Origin: a virus
Strand: one strand, 5' to 3'
Virus record (IMG/VR): IMGVR_UViG_3300021960_000030
Span: 1-64,000 of that record
DNA: 64,000 nucleotides
Positions 52,252 to 58,483 of this stretch are shown here, piece by piece (position 1 is the first letter of the stretch; each line of letters opens with the position of its first letter). Under the pieces are notes generated by a model. It did not search any database and was not told the DNA's origin. It worked only from the letters and a program-made list of their open reading frames with translations. The translations under genes and the position numbers were made by a program.

Positions 52252-52425
52252 TTACTCTTCTAGCAACTCGGGATAGTATTCTCCAACCTCATCAATCAGT
52301 TCCTTTTCACTATATCCATCCAGGTTTTCATCCAGTTGATCATATACCAATGCGATGAGATCTTTGAGGTCCATGCCATCAATGATTTGATTGATGTATG
52401 CTGCTTGGAGTTCTTCGCGGTTCAT
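52252..52425 (-). CDS. Small acidic helical protein
   Basis: 57 aa: MNREELQAAYINQIIDGMDL then KDLIALVYDQLDENLDGYSE and KELIDEVGEYYPELLEE. Regular helical spacing and strong negative charge. This L-x-DLIALVYD-x-LDENLD pattern is common in short cyanophage proteins. Function unknown. Confidence 0.7.
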   Translation of the reverse strand: MNREELQAAYINQIIDGMDLKDLIALVYDQLDENLDGYSEKELIDEVGEYYPELLEE

Positions 52426-52464
52426 GATTGTTGAGGTGATTGTGTTAGTCAGCGTTGCGCGTTC

Positions 52465-52626
52465 TTATCGGTAATCAGCGCAAACTTCATCATAGGATGC
52501 GCCAACTGGGATTTGTTTGCAGAATCGTTCTAACTTAGCGTCCTGCAGTTGTGAGACTGCCTCTATAGCACGGAGACCCATGATTCCACCACAAAGTAGA
52601 ACGATTGCAACGAGAATAAGACGCAT
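52465..52626 (-). CDS. Small exported or membrane-anchored protein
   Basis: 53 aa. N-terminal signal-like segment MRLILVAIVLLCGGIMGLRA, then a polar tail with two Cys (RFCKQIP, EVCADYR). May be secreted to the periplasm or anchored by the N-terminus. Unknown family. Confidence 0.65.
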   Translation of the reverse strand: MRLILVAIVLLCGGIMGLRAIEAVSQLQDAKLERFCKQIPVGASYDEVCADYR

Positions 52627-52634
52627 GATGTTAA

Positions 52635-52814
52635 TCAGAGACCGTTGATAAAGTCAGCGAGTGCCTCATCGTACTCTGCTTTAGTGTTAAAAACACGACC
52701 GTGAATCTCACGGGGATAGGTAGCATCAACACCGACACTTGCTACCATCTGGCAGTCAGCGACATCGTAACCCATTTCAACGAGAGTAGCAACGTAGGGA
52801 TTGGAGATTGTCAT
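52635..52814 (-). CDS. Small protein, function unknown
   Basis: 59 aa: MTISNPYVATLVEMGYDVAD then CQMVASVGVDATYPREIHGR and VFNTKAEYDEALADFINGL. The ending is typical of helical C-terminal tails. Eight bases separate its stop from the next start. Confidence 0.7.
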   Translation of the reverse strand: MTISNPYVATLVEMGYDVADCQMVASVGVDATYPREIHGRVFNTKAEYDEALADFINGL

Positions 52815-52846
52815 TTGTTTGTGTTAGTTAGTTGGAAAAGATTGAA

Positions 52847-53119
52847 TCAGTAACGAGAATCACCTGCGATGATTTCATCATCCAGTTCTGCATCAAAAGC
52901 AGCAGATTGCCAGTTAAAGTAGAACAAATCCCATGCAGCATTGTCACAAACAAAGGAGTGACAATCTGCCTGATCACATACCCAATCGTATGCCATATCA
53001 CAATCGGCGTTGTTATCGATGGTGAAAGATTGCAGACCTTCGATTGCACCCAGGAACGCAGGATCCTCAACCAGGGAGACGTGCGCCTTGCCAGTTTCGG
53101 GGTCGTGGATGAGAGTCAT
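52847..53119 (-). CDS. Acidic conserved-type protein (MTLIHDPETGKAHVSLV)
   Basis: 90 aa. The start is taken at ATG 53119 because the -10 box ends 26 bases upstream; an in-frame ATG at 53155 lies before the transcript. Rich in W, C, D (YDWVCDQADCHSFVCDNAAW, DLFYFNWQ). Four Cys and several His/Asp may bind metal. Function unknown. Confidence 0.75.
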   Translation of the reverse strand: MTLIHDPETGKAHVSLVEDPAFLGAIEGLQSFTIDNNADCDMAYDWVCDQADCHSFVCDNAAWDLFYFNWQSAAFDAELDDEIIAGDSRY

Positions 53120-53144
53120 GAGTCGTTTCGTTTGGTGTCCCCTT

Positions 53145-53204
53145 ATTATAGGCATGGGGTTGGGCGGTTTCGGGGGTGGAGTGGACAGTTAACACATTGT
53201 CCCC
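53145..53204 (-). promoter_or_regulatory. Shared-module promoter D (for the gene at 52847)
   Basis: TGTCCAC at 53181-53187, 30 bases, TATAAT at 53145-53150, then a 26-base spacing to ATG 53119. The distal half-site is weaker here (GGGGACAAT). A 9-bp inverted repeat TTAACACAT/ATGTGTTAA (53189-53214) overlaps it and may also terminate the preceding gene. Confidence 0.6.
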
Positions 53205-53214
53205 CATGTGTTAA
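53189..53214. repeat. 9-bp inverted repeat after the gene at 53226
   Basis: TTAACACAT - 8 bases - ATGTGTTAA. It directly follows the preceding stop and overlaps the upstream module of promoter D. It could be an operator or a weak terminator; no T tract follows. Confidence 0.5.
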
Positions 53215-53225
53215 GAATGTTGGAT

Positions 53226-53507
53226 TTATTTAACACATGCTGCGGAGAGGTTTGCTACCTTGAAGCGTGCAATCTCATCGGGGGTGTTATCAACCAGCAC
53301 AGGAGTGTCGTTGAAACTGATACGAACGATGGAAGGATTCATTTCCTGCCACTCACGCAAAGTGAGGCGACGAACATCACCCGAATCAGGAAAAGAGGTC
53401 AGTTTCTTGATAGTTTTGAACTCGCTGGCAGTGGTATCATCAGCGAAGAAATACTTCAGTTCCCGACGATACGTTGCAGTCGTGATTGCGTTGGGAAGGA
53501 GTTGCAT
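53226..53507 (-). CDS. Small protein, function unknown
   Basis: 93 aa from ATG 53507 (MQLLPNAITTATYRRELKYF). In-frame codons run back to 53624 but lie upstream of the -10 box at 53533-53538, so the longer form is unlikely. The C-terminal part (LREWQEMNPSIVRISFNDTP, then IARFKVANLSAACVK) looks structured. No family recognised. Confidence 0.75.
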   Translation of the reverse strand: MQLLPNAITTATYRRELKYFFADDTTASEFKTIKKLTSFPDSGDVRRLTLREWQEMNPSIVRISFNDTPVLVDNTPDEIARFKVANLSAACVK

Positions 53508-53532
53508 TTGATTGCGTTTCTTTGACTCTCTT

Positions 53533-53592
53533 AGAATACACGCTTTTGGGCGCTTGTGCGGGTTTGGTGGACAGTTTGTGGAACTGTCACAC
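53533..53592 (-). promoter_or_regulatory. Shared-module promoter C (for the gene at 53226)
   Basis: GTGTGACAGTT (53582-53592), 8 bases, TGTCCAC (53567-53573), 28 bases, TATTCT (53533-53538), 26 bases to ATG. GACAGTT/AACTGTC form an inverted repeat. Shares a 14-base run with promoter G. Confidence 0.7.
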
Positions 53593-53832
53593 CACTCGCT
53601 CAGTGTAGACAGTTTCCTCCACACAATAGTAGAGGGATTCTGATTTTAAGTTGATAAACTGCAGCACTTTCATTGTCAACAATGCGATGCGTTCTTGTCC
53701 ACCATTGCTATACCAGTTGCGTGCACTTTTTGCAGCGTAGGTAACAACACCAATCCAGAATGCAAGGATGGTAGCAATGTGGAACAGCATGTTGTGAATG
53801 AAAGTGAAGTAGTTGTCAGCGAAAGTTTTCAT
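53587..53832 (-). CDS. Small membrane protein
   Basis: 81 aa. One hydrophobic segment, about residues 14-34 (MLFHIATILAFWIGVVTYAA), then a polar tail (KSARNWYSNGGQERIAL...). Starts in an ATGA overlap with the tiny membrane protein upstream. Function unknown. Confidence 0.7.
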   Translation of the reverse strand: MKTFADNYFTFIHNMLFHIATILAFWIGVVTYAAKSARNWYSNGGQERIALLTMKVLQFINLKSESLYYCVEETVYTERVV

Positions 53833-53915
53833 CGGTTGATTGCTTTGAAGAAGAAGATTAGTCCACCAAGAGTCAACAAACCAGTTGCAATCAGTGAAGC
53901 ATTAACTACATCCAT
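53829..53915 (-). CDS. Tiny transmembrane protein (28 aa)
   Basis: MDVVNASLIATGLLTLGG then LIFFFKAINR. Almost entirely one membrane helix. Its start lies within the upstream gene's last codons and its stop overlaps the next start (ATGA), so it fits the coupled chain between 54.4 and 53.6 kb. Very small but well placed. Confidence 0.55.
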   Translation of the reverse strand: MDVVNASLIATGLLTLGGLIFFFKAINR

Positions 53916-54120
53916 AGTTCTCCATGTATTCGGTGAGAGTATAACCCTCGTCGTCAGTATTGGTTTCTGCGATTAACTGTTCGAGAGTGTAGTTGTTGAG
54001 ATCCTCACGATACTCTTCTGTCGTTGGATCTACATCAGGATCGAAATCATCATGGCAGAGATAATCCCACTCTGCACACAATGCATCGATGAGTTGTTCT
54101 CTGGTGTATTCAGTAGTCAT
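53902..54120 (-). CDS. Small acidic protein (REQLIDALCAEWDYLCHDDFD)
   Basis: 72 aa, rich in D/E/Y. Two similar helical motifs (TREQLIDALCAEW and TLEQLIAETNTDD). The N-terminal pattern REQL-x-x-AL-x-x-EW-x-YL is frequent in short cyanophage proteins. Overlaps the genes on both sides. Confidence 0.75.
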   Translation of the reverse strand: MTTEYTREQLIDALCAEWDYLCHDDFDPDVDPTTEEYREDLNNYTLEQLIAETNTDDEGYTLTEYMENYGCS

Positions 54121-54322
54121 ACTGATGGAATGTGCAGTTTTGATCGAGTTTGTTCAGTTGTTCGTAGTATTTGAGGAAGATTGTATCAATCGTGCTGTAG
54201 TAGGGTTCGTTAGCACTTGGATACCCACATTCTCGTGCGTTCTCTATAAAATGCAGCAGGCAACTAACTTCTTCATTATCGAACTGAATAGCATTGAAGA
54301 CTTCAGAAACCGAAACTGTCAT
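54110..54322 (-). CDS. Small protein, function unknown
   Basis: 70 aa: MTVSVSEVFNAIQFDNEEVS then CLLHFIENARECGYPSANEP and YYSTIDTIFLKYYEQLNKL. Helical, with coupled starts at both ends (ATGA upstream, 11-base overlap downstream). Confidence 0.7.
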   Translation of the reverse strand: MTVSVSEVFNAIQFDNEEVSCLLHFIENARECGYPSANEPYYSTIDTIFLKYYEQLNKLDQNCTFHQYDY

Positions 54323-54444
54323 TTGTTGTAAGGAGAGTTGAAGAAACGACGGAAAGCAGTAACAACAATGATAAACGCCGAAACAACACCAACCAAACCA
54401 AGGTAGGTAACAGCATCGCCAGTGAAAGTGTAAGTGTCAGGCAT
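54319..54444 (-). CDS. Tiny transmembrane protein (41 aa)
   Basis: MPDTYTFTGDAVTYLGLVGV then VSAFIIVVTAFRRFFNSPYNK. One membrane helix (about residues 11-30) with a basic C-terminal end. Start overlaps the previous stop by one base and its stop overlaps the next start by four. Confidence 0.65.
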   Translation of the reverse strand: MPDTYTFTGDAVTYLGLVGVVSAFIIVVTAFRRFFNSPYNK

Positions 54445-54704
54445 CAATCAAAAACAGGGAGTACAGGTGGACGATTTCGGAAAAAGTCACGTCGAACTTC
54501 TTCCATAATCTTTGGAGGAGTGCCATAGTAACCAAGGTGCATCCAGTAACAGTCAATCAATCGAAGATCTTGCTCTCTTCGATTGTCTTCATCGTAGGGA
54601 TCTAGTTGTGTGAAGTGAGCACAATAGACCACAATCTCATGAGGAATCTTATCAACAGCGAACCCCACAGATGGGGGTTGCTGGATATAAATGGGGACAG
54701 TCAT
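54444..54704 (-). CDS. Small protein with aromatic-rich core, function unknown
   Basis: 86 aa from ATG 54704, which overlaps the previous stop as TGATG (an ATG at 54710 would add two residues). Contains PIYIQQPPSVGFAVDKIPHE, YCAHFTQLDPYDEDNRREQD and YWMHLGYYGTPPKIMEEVRR. Probably globular. No family recognised. Confidence 0.7.
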   Translation of the reverse strand: MTVPIYIQQPPSVGFAVDKIPHEIVVYCAHFTQLDPYDEDNRREQDLRLIDCYWMHLGYYGTPPKIMEEVRRDFFRNRPPVLPVFD

Positions 54705-54943
54705 CAGCACATCACAGGAGAATAGTCAGAACCGTTGTATGCACGGAGGTTGAAGTCAACAACCTGAGCACCGTTAGCAATAAGATTGCGGATGTCGTAG
54801 AGTGCGTCAGTCTTAACAACAGTGGAGAAAGAGGTCATCTCAGACTCAGCACCAGGATGCCAGATCACACGCTTAACAAAACGCTTTGCAGCAGGACTGC
54901 AAGGGTAGAAGTCAACTTGAGTGGCAGAGTTGGTCAGTTGCAT
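54704..54943 (-). CDS. Small protein, first gene after a shared-module promoter
   Basis: 79 aa: MQLTNSATQVDFYPCSPAAK then RFVKRVIWHPGAESEMTSFS and a C-terminal DFNLRAYNGSDYSPVMC. The RVIWHPGAE and TVVKTDALYDIRNLI segments look like a compact alpha/beta domain. Likely early gene because of its promoter. Function unknown. Confidence 0.7.
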   Translation of the reverse strand: MQLTNSATQVDFYPCSPAAKRFVKRVIWHPGAESEMTSFSTVVKTDALYDIRNLIANGAQVVDFNLRAYNGSDYSPVMC

Positions 54944-54969
54944 GTGGTGGGTGTTCCTTTGACTCTTTT

Positions 54970-55028
54970 AATATACAGGAGATTGGGGGTCTGTGCTGGT
55001 CTAGTGGACGCTTTGACCAAGTGGCACA
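54970..55028 (-). promoter_or_regulatory. Shared-module promoter B (for the gene at 54704)
   Basis: TGTGCCACTT (55019-55028), 8 bases, CGTCCAC (55004-55010), 28 bases, TATATT (54970-54975), 27 bases to ATG. Flanked by TGGTC/GACCA and TGTGC/GCACA inverted pairs, with the core in the loop. Confidence 0.65.
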
Positions 55029-55232
55029 TCAGTCACCTGAGAGGTGCCCCGACTGCTGCAGCATGGCGACCTCACGATCCCAGGCAGCATTGTTCTCTTT
55101 ACATTGGCGAATAAACTCAGGATCATTTGCCATTGCTTCGGCAGCAGATTCGAGATCTTGGATGTTACCATCCCACATGATATTTCTGGATTGATTGTAC
55201 TGGTTGAACCAGTGAGAGTCATACTTAGGCAT
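55029..55232 (-). CDS. Small protein (MPKYDSHWFNQYN)
   Basis: 67 aa from ATG 55232, which follows a GAGG Shine-Dalgarno-like run; in-frame codons reach back to 55274. Contains WDGNIQDLESAAEAMANDPE and IRQCKENNAAWDREVAML. Helical. Function unknown. Confidence 0.7.
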   Translation of the reverse strand: MPKYDSHWFNQYNQSRNIMWDGNIQDLESAAEAMANDPEFIRQCKENNAAWDREVAMLQQSGHLSGD

Positions 55233-55248
55233 TTCCCTCACCTCAGAT

Positions 55249-55306
55249 ACAATACACCCCTGAGACCCTTCCACAAGCGCCTGTAGGACGGTTCAAAGAC
55301 TGTCCT
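55249..55306 (-). promoter_or_regulatory. Shared-module promoter H (for the gene at 55029)
   Basis: AGGACAGTC (55298-55306), 8 bases, GTCCTAC (55283-55289), exactly 28 bases, TATTGT (55249-55254), 17 bases to ATG. A more diverged copy, but with the same spacing as sites A, B and C. Confidence 0.5.
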
Positions 55307-55342
55307 AGGGGCATAGGGGGTCTAGGGGTCAAATAGACTATT

Positions 55343-55588
55343 CTAACCTGCTGCAATGTCATCTACCTCAAAGAACCTAACTACTTCCTCATAAGGTATA
55401 TCAATGTCACTGGTTTCAGTGATCGATTGATGCATCATCCACTCACGATAAGTGCCAATCCTATCAATCGTGTCCCACACTTCCGTCGTGAGATCATCAT
55501 TGGCGTAACTCTCAGTCTCCAGGTGATATGATGCGAGTGCATCCATGATGATGTTGAGTTGACGGATTGTGAGACGTTTGGGTGTCAT
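55343..55588 (-). CDS. Small helical protein, function unknown
   Basis: 81 aa: KRLTIRQLNIIMDALASYHL, then EVWDTIDRIGTYREWMMHQS and an acidic end. The RQLNII-x-DALASY and E-x-W-x-x-L/I-x-x-I pattern recurs in phage and plasmid small proteins. ATGA overlap with the upstream gene. Confidence 0.7.
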   Translation of the reverse strand: MTPKRLTIRQLNIIMDALASYHLETESYANDDLTTEVWDTIDRIGTYREWMMHQSITETSDIDIPYEEVVRFFEVDDIAAG

Positions 55589-55800
55589 AGTGATTGATTC
55601 TGATAGTGCAAATGTGAGTCATTCACTGAGAGATTAGGATCATGATCACTGAAGATGCAAATGATTGCATCATCATTCTCTACTGTGACACGCTCACGTT
55701 TTTCATGATAGAGATTATATGCGAACTCTCTCGCATAGTCAATATCATCGAAGTCCCATGTTTGTTCTACTGGGCGCTTCTGTCGTACTGTTATTGCCAT
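55585..55800 (-). CDS. Small protein, function unknown
   Basis: 71 aa: MAITVRQKRPVEQTWDFDDI then DYAREFAYNLYHEKRERVTV and ENDDAIICIFSDHDPNLSV. Begins inside the end of the GTG-start membrane gene (10-base overlap) and ends in an ATGA overlap. Confidence 0.7.
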   Translation of the reverse strand: MAITVRQKRPVEQTWDFDDIDYAREFAYNLYHEKRERVTVENDDAIICIFSDHDPNLSVNDSHLHYQNQSL

Positions 55801-55949
55801 GGATCTTTGATTACTAACTCGTGTGCTGCTTGTTGTCTAATCTTGGATGCAACGTAACGTTCATCCTCTGAACCCCATTTCCATCCCATAAACACACCAA
55901 CCTTAAATCCAATCGCAAATCCGAGTGCAAATGTGAGTGATGGAATCAC
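55791..55949 (-). CDS. Small membrane protein with GTG start
   Basis: 52 aa: (M)IPSLTFALGFAIGFKVGVFM then GWKWGSEDERYVASKIRQQA and AHELVIKDPWQ. One membrane helix, then a charged helix. The GTG overlaps the preceding stop as GTGA, which mirrors the TTGA start at 49994. Function unknown. Confidence 0.65.
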   Translation of the reverse strand: MIPSLTFALGFAIGFKVGVFMGWKWGSEDERYVASKIRQQAAHELVIKDPWQ

Positions 55950-56206
55950 AGTTCATCTTCCTCAATGATGTCAGAGTAATCTACACCATGTTCATCTAGA
56001 ACTCTCTTGGCATGAGATGTAATCATGTCGATGAAGTCTTGCTCAGTGAAGTCATTGAAGATAGACCAACGTTCATCATTAGGGTCCCACTCTATTTGTA
56101 GAGTGCCATCCTCATTTTCGCTTACCCTTAGACCGTCGTCCTCGGATGTTAGTGCTGGTGCTAAATCCTCCTTCGGATTCTGGTCTGGGGTCAATGACTT
56201 CGACAT
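55946..56206 (-). CDS. Acidic conserved-type protein (LQIEWDPNDERWS)
   Basis: 86 aa. The second half, LQIEWDPNDERWSIFNDFTE then QDFIDMITSHAKRVLDEHG, matches a motif (IEWDxNDxxWxxxNxxTExxxxxMI) very common in small cyanophage proteins. It overlaps the upstream gene by 95 bases, so the true start may be further downstream or the overlap genuine. Confidence 0.7.
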   Translation of the reverse strand: MSKSLTPDQNPKEDLAPALTSEDDGLRVSENEDGTLQIEWDPNDERWSIFNDFTEQDFIDMITSHAKRVLDEHGVDYSDIIEEDEL

Positions 56207-56351
56207 GGCAAATGTACTGTGAAAAGTTCCAATAAACTGTCAGGACTTCATCGTATGAATGAAACACTTTACAGGTGTCATCCTTGCACCATACTTTATA
56301 CCAATGGCGATCATATGGTGCTTCAGATGTGACTGTAAAGTGTTGGGTCAT
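56112..56351 (-). CDS. Small protein, function unknown
   Basis: 79 aa: FTVTSEAPYDRHWYKVWCKD then DTCKVFHSYDEVLTVYWNFS; ends in a basic tail GRRSKGKRK. The HWYKVWCKDD...VFHSYDE-x-LT-x-YW pattern suggests a small beta-rich domain. Start shares TAATG with the previous stop. The basic tail lies within the long overlap with the next gene. Confidence 0.65.
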   Translation of the reverse strand: MTQHFTVTSEAPYDRHWYKVWCKDDTCKVFHSYDEVLTVYWNFSQYICHVEVIDPRPESEGGFSTSTNIRGRRSKGKRK

Positions 56352-56578
56352 TAGTCAAACATTTCGTTGCGTTTCTGACAGAGAAAGTCTAGCACAATCT
56401 CTCGCCATTCCATCAACTCATAGAAACACTCTTGATTGTGTGCACATTGACGGAGTTCATGGTCTGGTTTGAGAACTGACTCATAGAATAAACCCCACCC
56501 ATCACGCATTTTCTGGGTTTTGATAGGATCCATCTCTTCATGCATTTCAAATGTTGCAAACTTGTAGTATTTAAGCAT
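56351..56578 (-). CDS. Small protein, function unknown
   Basis: 75 aa: MLKYYKFATFEMHEEMDPIK then TQKMRDGWGLFYESVLKPDH. Follows the hairpin at 56585-56616, so it must either be read through from upstream or use a promoter I cannot see. Helical with several W, Y and F. Confidence 0.65.
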   Translation of the reverse strand: MLKYYKFATFEMHEEMDPIKTQKMRDGWGLFYESVLKPDHELRQCAHNQECFYELMEWREIVLDFLCQKRNEMFD

Positions 56579-56584
56579 AAAAGT

Positions 56585-56616
56585 GAGGAAATCCTTACGT
56601 CTTTAAGGATTTCCTC
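56585..56616 (-). terminator. Hairpin terminator after the gene at 56629
   Basis: Perfect 13-bp stem GAGGAAATCCTTA/TAAGGATTTCCTC with a 6-base loop, 12 bases beyond the stop. On the minus strand it is followed by ACTTTTA, a short U run. The stem is unusually long for this window. Confidence 0.7.
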
Positions 56617-56628
56617 ATATTTACTTAA

Positions 56629-56811
56629 TCAAACTTCTTGAAACTTACCGTTCTTCCATTGTGCAAACTCGGGGTTGACTACATACCGTCCCTCTACAGG
56701 AGACCACAGAATCGGGTTGGGTTGAGCAACATTTTCGGCGTTGCGAATAGCATTACGGGATTGTGCAACCAGTTCCTCGATAGTGTAACGAGCGGGGCGA
56801 ACTCCGTACAT
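56629..56811 (-). CDS. Small protein (MYGVRPARYTIEELVAQSRN)
   Basis: 60 aa from ATG 56811. Codons in frame continue back to 56934, but the -10 box (56838-56843) and the leader-to-ATG distance of 27 bases fix this start. Ends NPILWSPVEGRYVVNPEFAQ then WKNGKFQEV. The RYTIEELVAQSR segment is helical. Function unknown. Confidence 0.75.
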   Translation of the reverse strand: MYGVRPARYTIEELVAQSRNAIRNAENVAQPNPILWSPVEGRYVVNPEFAQWKNGKFQEV

Positions 56812-56833
56812 TTGGTGTCTTTGTTTGGTACCC

Positions 56834-57403
56834 TCATAGTATAGGCACAGGATTGCGGAGATCCAGGGGATCGTGGACAGCAAGTGGACTGGCACACTTC
56901 CAGACGTACCCGAGACTGTATCGAATAGGTTCACTCACAGGAGGGCAACCTTGATGCCATATTGTACTGTCAAACAGCACTAATCGCCCTGGTTTGCACT
57001 CAACATGCATAGTTTCACCCTGTTCAGTATAAAACAGAGTGTCACCATCGCCTCTGATGTAATACAGACCACTGATTCTGTCGCTTCCCTTTAGAACATC
57101 CCAATCCGTGTGACTTTGGGCGTTCTGCCCAGGCGTCTGCACGTTCAGCAGGCAGCGATCAAGTTTTTGGATTCTATAATCCAACAGGATGTCATTGCAC
57201 ACTACCATATGCAAATAGTCCACAAACCAATGAGGAGCAATGGGTGCAATCCATCGCTCCTCATCGATAAGCAACTGACCAAAGAACCGACTCACTTCAT
57301 ACTGACCGTAGGGTGAGTTGGTATAGGTTACAGGTATAAGTTGAAACTCTTCTGCATTCTTATTCACCATCCATTGTGGGAAATAGTTATCAACTATCAA
57401 CAT
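56834..57403 (-). CDS. 2OG-Fe(II) oxygenase (prolyl-4-hydroxylase-like)
   Basis: 189 aa. Ligand pattern H98-T-D100 (SHTDWD), H150 (STIWHQG) and 2OG-binding R161 (EPIRYSLGYVWK), with the usual GLYYIRGDGDTLFY strands between. The start lies inside the end of the nuclease gene (14-base overlap), so the two are probably translated together. Substrate unknown. The last codons contain promoter E for the next gene. Confidence 0.85.
   Translation of the reverse strand: MLIVDNYFPQWMVNKNAEEFQLIPVTYTNSPYGQYEVSRFFGQLLIDEERWIAPIAPHWFVDYLHMVVCNDILLDYRIQKLDRCLLNVQTPGQNAQSHTDWDVLKGSDRISGLYYIRGDGDTLFYTEQGETMHVECKPGRLVLFDSTIWHQGCPPVSEPIRYSLGYVWKCASPLAVHDPLDLRNPVPIL
56838..56897 (-). promoter_or_regulatory. 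Shared-module promoter E (for the gene at 56629)
   Basis: GTGTGCCAGTC (56887-56897), 7 bases, TGTCCAC (56873-56879), 29 bases, TATACT (56838-56843), 27 bases to ATG. The element lies inside the coding end of the oxygenase gene and so is kept despite coding constraint. Confidence 0.7.
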
Positions 57404-57905
57404 GTTGAATACGTTCAGAAATAACCTTAATCATGATAGCACGGATCTCTTCAGGGGCAAAACCTTGAGTGTTAAAGAAGCACGAGTTGCTACCAGCATT
57501 ATATGTATCAAACCCATCAAGGTGTGCAACGTTGAGTGCCTTACCGATCACACCATCAGAGTATGCACCCTCACCGATTGCAAAGGTGACGTATGACACA
57601 TCAGGGTTAATCTTGCGGCAGATGTAGTTGTTCTTGAACCAGCGTTCGATAGCATTACCAGCATCTTGCTGCTTCTTACCTTCAAACACTGCGATCAGTT
57701 TGCCCTTGTAGAACCATGCACCACCATCAGGTTCGCAGGCACCTTTACCACCAGGGATCTGATTCTTCTTCAACTTCTTCTGCAATGTCACACCAGTATA
57801 TTGCAGAACGTCTGCAATCTCTTCCTTGATGACTTTACATTGGTTGTCAAGTTTGCGAGCATGTGCATCAGTAGCAACCATGCCTTTCTGAATGCCGCCT
57901 GCCAT
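57390..57905 (-). CDS. EcoRI-family restriction-type endonuclease
   Basis: 171 aa from ATG 57905 (MAGGIQKGMV); ATGs at 57932 and 57968 lie at or before the TATAAT box. EcoRI-type PD-(D/E)xK site: P59-D60-G-G, then E75-G-K77. It is followed by GNAIER (83-88) and KN, the segment EcoRI has as GNAIERSHKN. EcoRI N141, A142 and R145, which read GAATTC, correspond to N84, A85 and R88; catalytic D91, E111 and K113 to D60, E75 and K77. EcoRI is 277 aa, so this is a compact core. No methyltransferase is nearby. Early-type promoter and coupling to an oxygenase. Inferred: host DNA degradation at AATT-containing sites, which this window lacks. Confidence 0.85.
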   Translation of the reverse strand: MAGGIQKGMVATDAHARKLDNQCKVIKEEIADVLQYTGVTLQKKLKKNQIPGGKGACEPDGGAWFYKGKLIAVFEGKKQQDAGNAIERWFKNNYICRKINPDVSYVTFAIGEGAYSDGVIGKALNVAHLDGFDTYNAGSNSCFFNTQGFAPEEIRAIMIKVISERIQHVDS

Positions 57906-57930
57906 TGTCTTGTGTCGTTTGGACTTCTTC

Positions 57931-57991
57931 ATTATACACACAGAAAAGGGGCGGTGGTGCCGCCCCATGTGGAGGTTGATGGACTGTCACA
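57931..57991 (-). promoter_or_regulatory. Shared-module promoter F (for the nuclease gene)
   Basis: TGTGACAGTC (57982-57991), 6 bases, CCTCCAC (57969-57975), 32 bases, TATAAT (57931-57936), 26 bases to ATG 57905. The spacer holds the terminator of the lysozyme gene. Confidence 0.65.
57944..57966 (-). terminator. Terminator of the lysozyme gene
   Basis: Minus strand GGGGCGG-CACCA-CCGCCCC followed by TTTTCT. A GC-rich 7-bp stem 20 bases after the lysozyme stop, placed directly before the -10 box of the nuclease gene. Confidence 0.8.
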
Positions 57992-58478
57992 TTGTATATT
58001 TCAGTTTCATCTTTCGATGGTATTGATATGCAAAGTGGGTTCGATTGCCATGGATACCCCAACCCAACCAGGGATAAGAATCACGCACATATTGTGGGAT
58101 TGTTTTCCCTGGGGTTTTCATCCTAGGCAGAATGCCTTGGAACTGCTGCTCATTGTAGAGATAACGGAGTTGTCCTTCCAACGAGTCAACATTGCAGGTA
58201 TGCTTATAGCAAAACTTTGCTAGTCCGTTATACCTGTGTATTGTGGTCCATTGAATCAAACCAAATCCACCAGACTTGCATCCATAATATCCTGTGAGTG
58301 CACCACCTTCGCAAACGAGATGATTAAAGTTGCTTTCTTGCTTGATGTTACCCATCAGTGCAGCGAGAGCATTCTTATCCTTGATCCCTTTTTCTTGAAA
58401 GAACGAGAGTGTTCTTTGTTCGGCAGGGGTACAAGTTTCACATTGATATATGGGTGCAGGAGGTTGATCGTAAAGCAT
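57987..58478 (-). CDS. Phage lysozyme (tail-lysozyme type peptidoglycan hydrolase)
   Basis: 163 aa. Resembles the phage tail lysozyme family: FFQEKGIKDKNALAALMGNI, KQESNFN with candidate catalytic E48, GGFGLIQWT (70-78), RY-x-GL, then EGQLRYLYNEQQF. No signal peptide or anchor is visible, so release would need a holin or the domain acts from the virion. It could be an endolysin or a virion-borne enzyme; the early-gene setting favours the former. Followed by its own terminator. Confidence 0.85.
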   Translation of the reverse strand: MLYDQPPAPIYQCETCTPAEQRTLSFFQEKGIKDKNALAALMGNIKQESNFNHLVCEGGALTGYYGCKSGGFGLIQWTTIHRYNGLAKFCYKHTCNVDSLEGQLRYLYNEQQFQGILPRMKTPGKTIPQYVRDSYPWLGWGIHGNRTHFAYQYHRKMKLKYTM

Positions 58479-58483
58479 TAGAT

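Noticed and set aside
55001-55222. 73-codon frame over the gene at 55029
   Set aside because: Overlaps the better-supported gene in another frame and has no start signal.
57390-57905. Explaining AATT absence solely by host restriction
   Set aside because: Possible, but an EcoRI-type nuclease with the AATT-reading segment lies in the same DNA, which is the more economical explanation. Kept as the main alternative.
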